Origin: Herbinix luporum
Lineage (GTDB): Bacteria; Bacillota; Clostridia; Lachnospirales; Lachnospiraceae
NCBI RefSeq assembly: GCF_900070325.1
Contig: NZ_LN879430.1
Coordinates: forward strand, 484,501-548,500
Direction of reading: 5' to 3'
Length of the DNA: 64,000 nt
Below the pieces are notes generated by a model. The model was not told the DNA's origin. It was given only the letters and a program-made list of their open reading frames with translations, and made no database searches. This document shows, one piece after another, positions 45,790 through 54,783 of the stretch; positions within the stretch are counted from its first letter, which is position 1, and the number at the start of each line of letters is the position of its first letter. The translations under genes were made by a program, and so were the position numbers.

Positions 45790-47532
45790 GTGTCTGAAAA
45801 AGTATTAATGCTAGGTAATGAAGCATTTGCTCGTGGTGCCTATGAAGCAGGGTGTAAGGTATCTGCCGCATACCCGGGCACACCTAGTACAGAAATCAGT
45901 GAAAATATTGTAAAGTATGATGAAATATATTCTGAGTGGTCACCCAATGAGAAAGTGGCCTTGGAGGTGGCCATAGGAGCTTCTATAGTAGGAGTAAGAG
46001 CTTTAGCTTCTATGAAGCATGTAGGATTAAATGTTGCAGCTGATCCCTTGTTTACAGCTTCATACATAGGTGTTAACGGTGGTCTGGTTATAATTGTAGC
46101 AGATGACCCCGGTCTGTATAGTTCACAAAATGAGCAGGATACCAGGGCGGTGGCAAGAGCAGCAAAAATTCCGGTTTTAGAACCCTCAGACAGTGCAGAA
46201 GCTAAAGAGTTTGTTAAGTTTGCCTTTGACCTTAGTGAAAAATATGATACACCGGTTATTATAAGGAGTACTACAAGGCTTTCCCATTCCCAGGGACTGG
46301 TAGAACTTCAAGATAGGATTAATATAGAAGATAAGCCATATGTAAGGGATATTTCTAAAAATGTAATGATGCCCGGTAATGCCAAGGGCCGCCACCTGGT
46401 TGTAGAAAGCAGGGAGCTGGCTCTTATTAAGGATAGCTGTGATTTTCCCGTTAATATTGTAGAATATAATGATACAAAAATCGGCGTCATTACCTCAGGT
46501 ATACCCTATCAGTATGTAAAGGAGGCTCTGCCTGAAGCTTCCGTATTAAAATTAGGTATAGTTAATCCCTTACCAAGAAAGTTGATCGAGGAGTTTGCCT
46601 CTAAGGTTGATACCTTATATATAGTAGAAGAATTGGATCCTATTATAGAGGAACAGGTAAAAAGCTGGGGCATAAAAGCCATAGGGAAGGATATTCTGAC
46701 AGTACAAGGAGAATATTCTGCTAATCTATTAAGAAGGGCCATAAAAGGGGAAAATATATCCTTGTTACCGGCAGCAGAAATACCAAACCGTCCTCCTATA
46801 CTTTGTCCCGGTTGTCCCCATAGAAGTGTATACTCCGTATTAAAGAAGTTAAAAACTCATGGAGCCGGGGATATCGGTTGTTATACCTTAGGAGCCGTGG
46901 CCCCTTTAAGCGTAGTAGATACTACCATATGTATGGGAGCAAGTATTTCATCCCTCCATGGTATAGAGAAGGCAAAAGGCAAGGAATATATTAAGAACTG
47001 GGTTGCCGTAATCGGAGATTCCACCTTTTTACATACAGGAATCAATTCCCTTATTAATATGGTTTATAATAAAAGTACCGGTACTGTTATGATACTTGAT
47101 AATTCAACTACAGGAATGACAGGACATCAAGATCACGCTGCTACCGGAAGAACGCTAAAAGGTGAAGCAACTTATTCTGTTGATTTAAAGGAATTATGTA
47201 AGGCTGTGGGTGTTCCTCATGTTTATGTGGTTAATGCCTTTGATATAGAAAATCTTGAAAAGACAGTTAAGGAAGCGGTTGCTTTAGATGAAGTGGCTGT
47301 TATTATTGCACAGGCTCCTTGTGCTCTTCTTGACAAATCCCCTATAACTAAGCAGTATGTTATAGATCAGGAATATTGCAAGAAATGTGGAATGTGCATG
47401 AAGGCAGGTTGCCCTGCAATAACTAAGAGTGACAAGGGTGAAATAAGTATAAATGATACCATGTGTAATGGCTGTGGCCTTTGTTATTCCGTATGTAAGT
47501 TTAACGCAATTAAGAGTGTCAAATTAAGATAG
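45790..47532 (+). CDS. iorA: Indolepyruvate ferredoxin oxidoreductase, alpha subunit
   Basis: A 580-residue thiamine-diphosphate enzyme subunit that oxidatively decarboxylates aryl-pyruvates to arylacetyl-CoA with reduction of ferredoxin. The N-terminal domain has AAYPGTPSTEISE. The TPP-binding domain has PILCPGCPHRSVY, GDIGCYTLGA and GDSTFLHTGI, with DNSTTGMTGHQDH. The C-terminus carries two ferredoxin-like clusters (CKKCGMCMKAGCPA and CNGCGLCYSVCKF). The start is GTG 45790 after AAAGGGGAAG. It is followed by iorB after 10 bases. Confidence 0.94.
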   Translation: MSEKVLMLGNEAFARGAYEAGCKVSAAYPGTPSTEISENIVKYDEIYSEWSPNEKVALEVAIGASIVGVRALASMKHVGLNVAADPLFTASYIGVNGGLVIIVADDPGLYSSQNEQDTRAVARAAKIPVLEPSDSAEAKEFVKFAFDLSEKYDTPVIIRSTTRLSHSQGLVELQDRINIEDKPYVRDISKNVMMPGNAKGRHLVVESRELALIKDSCDFPVNIVEYNDTKIGVITSGIPYQYVKEALPEASVLKLGIVNPLPRKLIEEFASKVDTLYIVEELDPIIEEQVKSWGIKAIGKDILTVQGEYSANLLRRAIKGENISLLPAAEIPNRPPILCPGCPHRSVYSVLKKLKTHGAGDIGCYTLGAVAPLSVVDTTICMGASISSLHGIEKAKGKEYIKNWVAVIGDSTFLHTGINSLINMVYNKSTGTVMILDNSTTGMTGHQDHAATGRTLKGEATYSVDLKELCKAVGVPHVYVVNAFDIENLEKTVKEAVALDEVAVIIAQAPCALLDKSPITKQYVIDQEYCKKCGMCMKAGCPAITKSDKGEISINDTMCNGCGLCYSVCKFNAIKSVKLR

Positions 47533-47542
47533 GAGGACAACC

Positions 47543-48118
47543 ATGGAGACAAAGAATATAATGATAGTAGGCGTAGGTGGACAAGGAACCTTGCTTACCA
47601 GCAGAATCCTTGGTGCCCTTACCATTCAGGCAGGTTATGATGTAAAACTTTCTGAGGTTCACGGAATGGCACAGCGTGGAGGAAGCGTTGTTACCTTTGT
47701 AAGATATGGAAAGAAGGTAAATGAGCCCATAGTAGAGGAAGGACAGGCGGATGTGCTGATTGCCTTTGAAAAACTAGAGGCCTTAAGATATGCTCATTTT
47801 CTAAAAAAAGATGGTGCAATAATAGTAAATGATCAGCAAATTGATCCTATGCCGGTAGTTATAGGAGCTGCAAAATATCCCGATAATATATTGGAGCAGC
47901 TTAGTAAGAATCATAGGATTTTTAAGGTAGATGCTATAGGTGAAGCAAAAAAACTAGGTAACAGCAGAGTATTTAATGTAATTGTACTTGGTATAGCTGC
48001 ACAACATATGGATTTTTCAAAAGATGAATGGTTATCGGTAATTGAGAAAACAGTACCTCAAAAGACAATCGAAATAAATAAAAAAGCATTTGAAATAGGG
48101 TATAATCTCCATAACTAA
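47543..48118 (+). CDS. iorB: Indolepyruvate ferredoxin oxidoreductase, beta subunit
   Basis: A 191-residue gamma-type domain subunit that completes IorAB. The N-terminal GVGGQGTLLTSRILG nucleotide/CoA-region loop and EVHGMAQRGGSVVTFVRYG are the family marks. It starts 10 bases after iorA with ATAGGAGG. Together they interconvert indole-, phenyl- or hydroxyphenyl-pyruvate and the arylacetyl-CoA that the flanking PaaK enzymes handle. Confidence 0.94.
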   Translation: METKNIMIVGVGGQGTLLTSRILGALTIQAGYDVKLSEVHGMAQRGGSVVTFVRYGKKVNEPIVEEGQADVLIAFEKLEALRYAHFLKKDGAIIVNDQQIDPMPVVIGAAKYPDNILEQLSKNHRIFKVDAIGEAKKLGNSRVFNVIVLGIAAQHMDFSKDEWLSVIEKTVPQKTIEINKKAFEIGYNLHN

Positions 48119-48191
48119 TAAAATTTGTGTCTAGAACTTGCTTTTTTGGAGCTATAGCTGCCTAGATTGAAGAAATGGAGGGGTTAATTTA

Positions 48192-48617
48192 ATGATTCAG
48201 CAACTATCAATTATTATACAAAATAAAATAGGAAGTGTAGCAAAAGTAACTTCAATATTAAAAAACAATAATATTAACTTAAGGGCAATAGCTTCTTTTG
48301 ACACACCGGAGTTTGCTATTCTTAGGATGGTTGTAGACCAGCCTGAGAAAACTAAAACTTTATTGACCGATAAAGGCTATGCAGTAACCATGTCAGAAGC
48401 AATTGCTGTGGAGCTTTGTGATCGTCCGGGAGTACTCCATGATTTACTGCAAATTATAGCCGATGCAGATATTGGACTAAATTATATCTACTCAATAGTA
48501 ATCCGTAACAGTAAAGTACCCTTAATTATATTAAACACAGATAACCTAGAAAAGACAAAAGCTATATTAGAGGAGAAGGGATACACGGTTGCCGGACAGG
48601 AGGATGTTGTATTATGA
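48192..48617 (+). CDS. Tandem ACT-domain protein (first copy)
   Basis: A 141-residue protein made of two ACT-like domains (residues ~2-70 and ~71-141) and nothing else. It begins [22 protein letters not shown] and the second domain begins [21 protein letters not shown] domains bind amino acids; the position here suggests sensing of an aromatic amino acid or aryl acid. AATGGAGGGG is the ribosome site. Its stop overlaps the next paaK start (ATGA-type overlap at 48614-48617). A paralogue lies after that ligase. Confidence 0.87.
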   Translation: MIQQLSIIIQNKIGSVAKVTSILKNNNINLRAIASFDTPEFAILRMVVDQPEKTKTLLTDKGYAVTMSEAIAVELCDRPGVLHDLLQIIADADIGLNYIYSIVIRNSKVPLIILNTDNLEKTKAILEEKGYTVAGQEDVVL

Positions 48618-49912
48618 TATGGAATGAAACGAAAGAATGCATGAGTAGGGATGAAATTTATAATCTGCAAAGTGCCAGATTAAAAAAGACAGTAAGCCGT
48701 GTATATCATAATGTGGAATTCTATCGAAAAAAAATGCAAGAGCTTGGTCTAGAACCCGGCGATATTAATGGGATAGAGGATATAAATAAGCTTCCCTTTA
48801 CAACCAAGGATGATTTAAGAGATAATTATCCCTTCGGATTATTTGCTGTGCCTCAGTCTGAGGTGGTAAGAGTTCATGCCTCCTCCGGTACTACAGGCAA
48901 GGCTACAGTAGTGGGATATACCAGAAGAGATATAGAGATTTGGCAGGAATGTGTAACCAGGGTACTGGCCATGGCCGGTGTCGGTAAAAATGATAAGTTA
49001 CAGGTGGCATATGGTTATGGGCTCTTTACCGGAGGCTTAGGCCTTCATTATGGTGCAGAGAACTTGGGAGCCATGGTAATTCCTATGTCCACAGGTAATA
49101 CCCAGAAGCTTATAACAATGATGGAGGATTTTGGGGCAACTGCTATTGCTTGTACTCCCTCATATCTGTTGCATATTGCGGAAGTGTTAGAAGAAGCGGG
49201 AAAGCTGGATAAAATAAAGTTAAAGGCAGCCATATGCGGAGCTGAGCCTTGGACAGAAAATATGCGAAAGGAAATTGAAACAAAACTTAAGCTTAAGGCA
49301 TATGATATTTATGGGCTAAGTGAAATACTTGGTCCCGGTGTAGCTGCTGATTGCGATGCCCATAAAGGATTACATGTTTACGAGGATCATTTTGTACCTG
49401 AAATTATTAACCCCGAAACATTAGAACCCTGTAAGGAGGGCGAGGTAGGAGAGCTTGTATTTACCACTATAACTAAAGAGGCCTTGCCACTGTTTCGATA
49501 TAGAACCAAGGATTTGACCAGTATCACCTATGAACCCTGTGAATGTGGTAGAACTATTGCAAGAATTTCTAGATTCAAAGGACGTTCTGATGATATGCTT
49601 ATTATTAGGGGAGTTAATGTATTCCCCTCACAGGTTGAATCTGCTTTACTTGAAATAGGTGAAACCAGTCCTCATTATATAATGATTGTTGACAGGGTAA
49701 ATAATTTGGATACACTGGAAATTCAAGTTGAGGTTGAGGAGCGTTTCTTCTCTGACGAGATTAAAGAACTGGAAAATCTGACAAGGAAAATCTCTCATGT
49801 GCTTCAGACTGCCCTTGGATTGGCTGTTAAGGTAACCCTAGTTGAACCTAAAACTATAGCCAGAAGTGAAGGAAAAGCAAAAAGGGTTATCGATAAGAGA
49901 AAACTTATATAG
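48614..49912 (+). CDS. paaK: Phenylacetate--CoA ligase (second copy)
   Basis: A 432-residue paralogue of the ligase at 44.4 kb. Motifs [41 protein letters not shown] and [20 protein letters not shown] are all intact. It overlaps the ACT gene by four bases, so it is translationally coupled. Two ligases in one operon could handle different arylacetates (phenyl versus indole or 4-hydroxyphenyl) or different directions of flux. Confidence 0.93.
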   Translation: MIWNETKECMSRDEIYNLQSARLKKTVSRVYHNVEFYRKKMQELGLEPGDINGIEDINKLPFTTKDDLRDNYPFGLFAVPQSEVVRVHASSGTTGKATVVGYTRRDIEIWQECVTRVLAMAGVGKNDKLQVAYGYGLFTGGLGLHYGAENLGAMVIPMSTGNTQKLITMMEDFGATAIACTPSYLLHIAEVLEEAGKLDKIKLKAAICGAEPWTENMRKEIETKLKLKAYDIYGLSEILGPGVAADCDAHKGLHVYEDHFVPEIINPETLEPCKEGEVGELVFTTITKEALPLFRYRTKDLTSITYEPCECGRTIARISRFKGRSDDMLIIRGVNVFPSQVESALLEIGETSPHYIMIVDRVNNLDTLEIQVEVEERFFSDEIKELENLTRKISHVLQTALGLAVKVTLVEPKTIARSEGKAKRVIDKRKLI

Positions 49913-49965
49913 AATTACTATATAATAAAAAAACGAAACGGTGGAATAAAAAAAGGAGGGGTACT

Positions 49966-50412
49966 ATGCTAATTAAGCAGCTATCTGTATTCATCGAAAA
50001 TAAAGAAGGCAGATTAAAAGATGTAACCCAGGTATTAAGAAAGCATAATATTAATATAGCATCTTTTAGCCTTGCAGATACGGCAGAATACGGTATGCTA
50101 AGGATGATTGTATCTGACCCGGATAAAGGCAGACAGGTTTTAAAGGAAGAAGGCTTTTCTGTAAAACTGACAGATGTTATTGCAGTTAAGATATCACAGC
50201 AGCCCGGAACCTTAAATGAAGTACTAAATATAATCTTTGAAGCAGGATTAAGCATAGAATATATGTACACCCTTGCAACAACCGGAAGGGATACTTCCAT
50301 AATTATGAAGGCTTCTGATTTAAATTGTGCATTAGAAGAGCTAAAGAGGAATGGATATGAGGTCTGCAGTGCAAAGGAAGCATATGAAATAAATAATATT
50401 GCTAACAAATAA
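49966..50412 (+). CDS. Tandem ACT-domain protein (second copy)
   Basis: A 148-residue paralogue of the protein at 48.2 kb, again two ACT domains: LIKQLSVFIENKEGRLKDVT at the start and AVKISQQPGTLNEVLNIIFE from about residue 71. AAAGGAGGGG is the ribosome site. It closes the operon: ligase and ACT gene alternate (ligase-ior-ACT-ligase-ACT), suggesting each ligase has its own amino-acid-sensing partner. Confidence 0.87.
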   Translation: MLIKQLSVFIENKEGRLKDVTQVLRKHNINIASFSLADTAEYGMLRMIVSDPDKGRQVLKEEGFSVKLTDVIAVKISQQPGTLNEVLNIIFEAGLSIEYMYTLATTGRDTSIIMKASDLNCALEELKRNGYEVCSAKEAYEINNIANK

Positions 50413-50415
50413 TGT

Positions 50416-50444
50416 TTGACACCGATACGAAAGAGTGCTATGAT
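50416..50444 (+). promoter_or_regulatory. Promoter of the cold-shock gene
   Basis: TTGACA (50416-50421), 17-base spacer, TATGAT (50439-50444), starting just after the ACT gene stop. The ~50-base leader has a short hairpin GTTGT-ttagcag-ACAAC (50451-50467). Confidence 0.8.
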
Positions 50445-50501
50445 GAATATGTTGTTTAGCAGACAACAATTAAATTATTATTTTTTTGGAGGAATTTATA
50501 C

Positions 50502-50702
50502 ATGAACAAAGGTACAGTTAAATGGTTTAACAATCAAAAGGGCTTTGGCTTCATCTCTGATGAGCAGGGTAATGATGTATTCGTACACTACACAGGTCTT
50601 AACATGGATGGCTTTAAGTCCTTAGAAGAAGGCCAAGAAGTAGAGTTTGATGTAGTTCAAGGAGCTAAGGGTCCTCAGGCAACAAACGTAACAAGAATAT
50701 AA
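50502..50702 (+). CDS. Cold-shock protein (CspA family)
   Basis: A 66-residue single cold-shock domain. RNP1 is KGFGFI (residues 13-18) and RNP2 is VFVHYTGL, both intact; [11 protein letters not shown] at the start and PQATNV at the end are typical. It binds single-stranded RNA and DNA and acts as RNA chaperone. TTTGGAGGAA is the ribosome site. It is monocistronic with its own promoter and terminator. Confidence 0.96.
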   Translation: MNKGTVKWFNNQKGFGFISDEQGNDVFVHYTGLNMDGFKSLEEGQEVEFDVVQGAKGPQATNVTRI

Positions 50703-50784
50703 TCAATATTGGGTTTACAATGTACCTTTTTTCTAAACTATATATAAGTTTTAAAAATGGATATATTGTTTTAACTATTTGATT

Positions 50785-50834
50785 AAAAAATGGGGCTGTC
50801 CCACTAAGTAATTAGCGGGCAGCTCCATTTTTTT
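50785..50834. terminator. Bidirectional terminator between csp and the ECF gene
   Basis: An imperfect 17-bp stem (50785-50802 with 50817-50834), GC-rich at the top, with A6 on the left and T7 on the right. It serves both convergent transcripts. Confidence 0.85.
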
Positions 50835-50836
50835 AA

Positions 50837-51346
50837 TTATTGAGTAAGCAGGTTTTTCTTTGTCCAATTTAGCAAGTTATAAAGAGGTTTAAAGAGTGTT
50901 AGGGCAATTACATAATTACCTATACAATGGGCTATGTCAAAGGGAATTCCCACAATAAAAGTAGATATGGCCAAAGGCACACCCCCTATGAAAAGGTAGG
51001 GGATGGAGCAAAGAAGCCCAAAACTAAGCCCAAATGTTCCGGAAAGTATTGCCCAAAAAAAGGGGGAACGGTTCTTTTTAAAAAGTATGGTGAAAAACAT
51101 TAGGATAGTCCATACATATAAGTAGCAAATCCAATAGGTTGTAAACCCGTAGATAAGCCCTTCTACAAGAACAAATATATAGATAATATATAAGGTTTTC
51201 CACTTAAATACCAGGGTGCTAATGATTATAATTAAGGATACCAGTTCTATGTTAGGAAGAAAGGCAAAGGCTACCTGAACTGTAATAAGTATAGCCGACA
51301 TAATTCCGATTATAGCAATATCCCTTGTCTTTAAAGAGAACTTCAT
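50837..51346 (-). CDS. ECF transporter S component, probably cobalamin-related
   Basis: A 169-residue membrane protein with about six TM helices, the size and pattern of substrate-binding S components of energy-coupling-factor importers. The N-terminal KTRDIAIIGIMSAILITVQ carries the Ala-rich helix for docking to EcfT. It is the second gene behind a cobalamin riboswitch, only one base after the DUF4430 gene, so the substrate is probably cobalamin or a corrinoid precursor. The shared EcfA/EcfT genes are not in the window. Specificity is inferred from regulation. Confidence 0.82.
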   Translation of the reverse strand: MKFSLKTRDIAIIGIMSAILITVQVAFAFLPNIELVSLIIIISTLVFKWKTLYIIYIFVLVEGLIYGFTTYWICYLYVWTILMFFTILFKKNRSPFFWAILSGTFGLSFGLLCSIPYLFIGGVPLAISTFIVGIPFDIAHCIGNYVIALTLFKPLYNLLNWTKKNLLTQ

Positions 51347-51347
51347 T

Positions 51348-51752
51348 CTAATAACCTTCCATCAGTGTAAGCTCATAGGTATCCTTATCCTGAATGTTAA
51401 TCAAGTCAATGCCTATATTAACATTCTCCCCACCCTTAGTTATGCACCACCATTCCTGTTTTTGCTCATTTGCCCTTCGTCCGTTAACTTCAGTAATGTA
51501 AAAACCGTAGGAACTTTCTGAGCCTTTAATTAACTCTTTTTCTTCAAGTGCCTGACGAAGGGTAAGAGCATCTGTGGATATGGCAAATTCTTGGGGCTCT
51601 TCATCAGGAATTATGACCTTTATGGTGATTTCTTTATGCCCCGGTGAGGCAGGATTAGATCTGCTAGTATATAAATAAAGTAAAAGAATTGTAAGAACAA
51701 ACAGACCTAATGTTGCTAAAAGTACCTTAATCCAATATTTTGCTTCTCTCAT
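51348..51752 (-). CDS. Membrane-anchored DUF4430 domain protein
   Basis: A 134-residue protein with one N-terminal TM helix (about residues 8-27) and an outside domain of the DUF4430 type, related to the C-terminal domain of vitamin B12 carriers such as transcobalamin. Marks are LTLRQALEEKELIKGSES, YGFYITEVNGRRA and EWWCI. There is no lipobox, so the anchor is the TM helix. It is the first gene behind the cobalamin riboswitch, with AAGGAG before the ATG. It may catch corrinoids and pass them to the S component; that is inference. Confidence 0.82.
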   Translation of the reverse strand: MREAKYWIKVLLATLGLFVLTILLLYLYTSRSNPASPGHKEITIKVIIPDEEPQEFAISTDALTLRQALEEKELIKGSESSYGFYITEVNGRRANEQKQEWWCITKGGENVNIGIDLINIQDKDTYELTLMEGY

Positions 51753-51899
51753 TTCAAACTCCTTTCTTATGGAAGGCTGTAAAAGTATAGCTTCAAATAA
51801 ATGAAAGCATACAAAAAAGCCCTCCCACTAATAGGAAAGGACAATAAAGAAAGGATCTTTATTGTACCTTTGTCCATGACTCGTGGAACTACTGGTACA

Positions 51900-52083
51900 G
51901 GTTTTAAGCAGGTATTCTGACTTATGGATCATAACCTTTTCTCCAACCTTCCCAGATGATTTAAACATCCAGTGGCATATGTAAGTAAACCTTACTAGGA
52001 GCAGGCTCCCCATTCACAGCGGCGAGACCGTACAGGTTTTACACCTGTTTCCCTATTATTCCCTTAAGGGGACACTTAAAACC
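51900..52083 (-). promoter_or_regulatory. Cobalamin riboswitch
   Basis: On the minus strand the B12 box GCCACTGG is at 51969-51976. P1 is closed by GGTTTTAAG (52075-52083) and CTTAAAACC (51900-51908). AAACAGGTG, CGCCGCTGTGAATGGGGAGCC-type core segments and AGTCAGAATACCTGC are conserved aptamer elements. Downstream, 51830-51885 can form a long hairpin (ACAATAAAGA with TCTTTATTGT), with GGGC followed by T6 near 51812-51823. The expression platform was not resolved. It should switch off the DUF4430-ECF operon when cobalamin is plentiful. Confidence 0.93.
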
Positions 52084-52230
52084 CTAAAACAAGTCGATTT
52101 ATTATGTTTTTTATAATAATCTTCCTTCATAAGGATTTACTAGGAAATTAGATAGATCTTTGATTATCCCTTATGAAAAACACTATATATAGTTATAAAA
52201 TCCAATAAACCGACCACATATACGAGATAA

Positions 52231-52259
52231 AGTATATTATAAGTTAATGGACTTGTCAA
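52231..52259 (-). promoter_or_regulatory. Promoter of the riboswitch operon
   Basis: Minus strand TTGACA (52254-52259), 17-base spacer, TATACT (52231-52236). The leader is about 470 bases long and holds the cobalamin aptamer. Confidence 0.8.
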
Positions 52260-52303
52260 TAAAAAGATGGAACTATTCTGTAATAAAATGTAAAAAAGTA
52301 ATA

Positions 52304-52332
52304 TTGGAAAATTTAATTTGCTATGGTATAAT
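52304..52332 (+). promoter_or_regulatory. Promoter of galM
   Basis: TTGGAA (52304-52309), 17-base spacer, TATAAT (52327-52332), about 80 bases before the galM ATG. Confidence 0.7.
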
Positions 52333-52418
52333 AATCAAAATAGCAAAGATACACTACATATCTATATCTCAACTTAGTTAAGAAACTTATTGCAATAATA
52401 AAAAAAGGAGAAGAGCTA

Positions 52419-53477
52419 ATGAATATTACACAAAAACCATTTGGCAAAACCAAAACCGGAGAAGAAGCTACATTGTATACCATTACTAATAGTAATGGAA
52501 TGAAGGTATCTTTTACAGACTTTGGAGCTAATATTGTAAGTATAATTGTACCGGATAAGAAGGGGAATTTTGCAGATATAGCTTTGGGGTTTGATAATCT
52601 TGAGGGGTATGAAAGTAATGGGCCCGGTTTTGGTTCCCTAATAGGAAGATGTGCTAACCGTATCTCAGGGGCTAAGTTTGAACTTAATGGTAAGATTTAT
52701 GAATTGGAAAAAAACGAAGGAGAAAATAATCTTCATGGGGGAAAACCTGCATACAATATGGTAATGTACGAAACGGAAATATTTGAAGATGAGGATATGA
52801 TTAGTATAGAGTTTTCAAGGTTAAGTCCTGATATGGAGCAGGGATTTCCCGGTAATTTTGATTATACAGTTACCTATAGTCTGACAGAGGCTAATGAATT
52901 GGTTATTGAATATCATGGGGTATCTGACAAAGATACAGTTGTAAATCTTACTAACCATTCATATTTTAACCTTTCCGGTCATAATAGCGGTGATATATTA
53001 AATCATAAGGTATGGATTAATGCCAACCAATTTACCCCTACTAGGGATGATTTAATTCCCACAGGAGAATATCTTGATGTAGAAGGAACACCTATGGATT
53101 TTAGAAGCCTAAAAAGTATTGGACAGGATATAGACAGTGATTTTGGTCCCCTAAAGCAAGCCGGAGGCTATGATCATAACTATGTTTTAAATATAAATGG
53201 TGATGAGGTGGAAAAGGTGGCCAAATTAGTAGAGGAATCTTCCGGCAGGGTTATGGAGGTATATACTAATAAGCCAGGATTACAATTCTATACCAGCAAT
53301 ATGCTGTCTCCTGTAAAGAATGGAAAGGATGGGGCAAGCTACCAAAAGAGAGCGGGAGTATGCTTTGAGACACAGTATTTTCCCAATGCCTGCAATATAG
53401 AAACATTCCCCAGCAGCGTATTAAAAGCAGGAGAAGAATACGAATTTGTAACAATCTATAAATTCCTTTGTGAATAA
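52419..53477 (+). CDS. galM: Aldose 1-epimerase (galactose mutarotase)
   Basis: Interconverts alpha and beta anomers of galactose and glucose, feeding GalK. The substrate-binding stretches ANRISGAKF, NNLHGG and VNLTNHSYFNLSG (with the catalytic His), DHNYVL and CFETQYFPNA (catalytic Glu) are all visible. At 352 residues it is of normal length with no signal peptide. AAAGGAGAAGAG is the ribosome site. It stands alone, far from galK in this window. Confidence 0.95.
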   Translation: MNITQKPFGKTKTGEEATLYTITNSNGMKVSFTDFGANIVSIIVPDKKGNFADIALGFDNLEGYESNGPGFGSLIGRCANRISGAKFELNGKIYELEKNEGENNLHGGKPAYNMVMYETEIFEDEDMISIEFSRLSPDMEQGFPGNFDYTVTYSLTEANELVIEYHGVSDKDTVVNLTNHSYFNLSGHNSGDILNHKVWINANQFTPTRDDLIPTGEYLDVEGTPMDFRSLKSIGQDIDSDFGPLKQAGGYDHNYVLNINGDEVEKVAKLVEESSGRVMEVYTNKPGLQFYTSNMLSPVKNGKDGASYQKRAGVCFETQYFPNACNIETFPSSVLKAGEEYEFVTIYKFLCE

Positions 53478-53478
53478 T

Positions 53479-53524
53479 AAATTCGGCTCTTTTGATATAT
53501 AAATCAAGAGAGCCGTTTGAATTT
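53479..53524. terminator. Bidirectional terminator between galM and upp
   Basis: CGGCTCTTTTGAT (53484-53496) pairs with ATCAAGAGAGCCG (53503-53515, one G-U pair), with AAATTC and GAATTT outside. It can end both convergent genes. Confidence 0.8.
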
Positions 53525-53543
53525 TATATTATTGGATATAAGC

Positions 53544-54173
53544 CTATTTTGTCCCGTAAATACGATCTCCTGCATCCCCAAGACCGGGAAGAATATAGCC
53601 TAAGTCATTTAATCTTTCATCCAAATTGCCAATAAATATATTAACATCGGGATGGGCATTTTGTAATCGTTCAACTCCTTCAGGAGCAGCGATTAAACAT
53701 AAGAAATGAATTTTAGATATTCCCCGCTTCTTTAAAAGATCAATAGCTGCAACTGCCGATCCACCTGTTGCTAGCATTGGATCTACAACAAATATTTCTC
53801 TTTTAGCAGCGTCGGAGGGGAGCTTACAGAAATATTCAACTGGTTCAAGGGTTTCTTCATTTCTATATAAACCTATATGACCTACTTTTGCGTTAGGAAT
53901 TAAGTTAAGAATTCCGTCAGCCATATGAAGTCCGGCTCGAAGAATTGGGGCAATACATAGTTTTTTTCCTTCGATTTCCTTTACTACGGTTTTAGTAAGG
54001 GGAGTTTCAATCTCTACATCTTTAAGGGGAAGATTTCTAGTTGCTTCATAACAGATTAGCATAGCCACTTCGGATACTAAATCTCTAAATTCTTTTGTAG
54101 ATGTATCTTTTCGTCTCATAATGCCGATTTTATGTTGGATTAGTGGATGATCCATAATTACTACGGCTGCCAT
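53544..54173 (-). CDS. upp: Uracil phosphoribosyltransferase
   Basis: Converts uracil and PRPP to UMP. The 209-residue length is standard. [19 protein letters not shown] at the N-terminus, the PRPP loop [12 protein letters not shown] and the C-terminal [11 protein letters not shown] are diagnostic. AGGAGG lies before the ATG on the minus strand. It appears monocistronic. Confidence 0.96.
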   Translation of the reverse strand: MAAVVIMDHPLIQHKIGIMRRKDTSTKEFRDLVSEVAMLICYEATRNLPLKDVEIETPLTKTVVKEIEGKKLCIAPILRAGLHMADGILNLIPNAKVGHIGLYRNEETLEPVEYFCKLPSDAAKREIFVVDPMLATGGSAVAAIDLLKKRGISKIHFLCLIAAPEGVERLQNAHPDVNIFIGNLDERLNDLGYILPGLGDAGDRIYGTK

Positions 54174-54783
54174 ATTTATACCTCCTGATTATTAAAAATT
54201 CGGAACATAGATTTGCAGATAAAATTCCTAAACTCGATTATAACAAAAAATAAGATGGTATAAAAGGATTAATTTAATATAAATAAAAAGAAATTAATTT
54301 ATGAGCACAGCAAATGGAAAAATAAGTGCATATATAACATTATCAGTAACTATATACAATTTTATGCAAATTTATTTAATTATACTTGGATTATTGTAGG
54401 TATTGGAAAAGATATATTTAGAACTTTAAAGAAAATATATTTGGATGATTTTATAAAAGAGGAGAAGCCCGGTAGAGGGGGAGGGTAGCTGCCGGGCTTT
54501 ATTTATGAAAAAAATTGTCTTGTAAGCTTAGTAAAGAATAAATCAAAATTTTTATAACTTATTTATGTATTATTATAAGAAATAATTATGATTTTAGTAT
54601 GGATAGATTGTGAACAATTTGTTAATAATAAATAAGCATATTATGTCGATGCATACGTGATTTTGCATAATAGCTTCGAATTATCAGAAATAAATAGTAT
54701 ATGGTAAGCTATTGTTAATATGTTATATTTAGTGTATATATAAAAATAAGATATTATACCTTACTTACAAAGGAGAGAAAAAT
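54174..54783. other. 610-base intergenic region between upp and the aldehyde dehydrogenase gene
   Basis: Very AT-rich. It holds no supported gene. A 32-codon hydrophobic frame at 54301-54399 has no ribosome site. A GC-rich terminator-like hairpin stands at 54465-54499 (AAGCCCGGTAG with CTGCCGGGCTT) followed by TATTTATG, although no gene precedes it on the plus strand. Near 54712-54740 there is a plausible promoter (TTGTTA, 17-base spacer, TATATA) for the dehydrogenase. Confidence 0.5.

Noticed and set aside
51828-52013. A 61-codon minus-strand reading frame
   Set aside because: It lies wholly inside the leader and cobalamin aptamer; its sequence is set by the RNA fold and there is no ribosome site.
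54301-54399. A 32-residue hydrophobic peptide frame
   Set aside because: No Shine-Dalgarno, AT-biased composition and no conserved neighbour; not supported as a gene.
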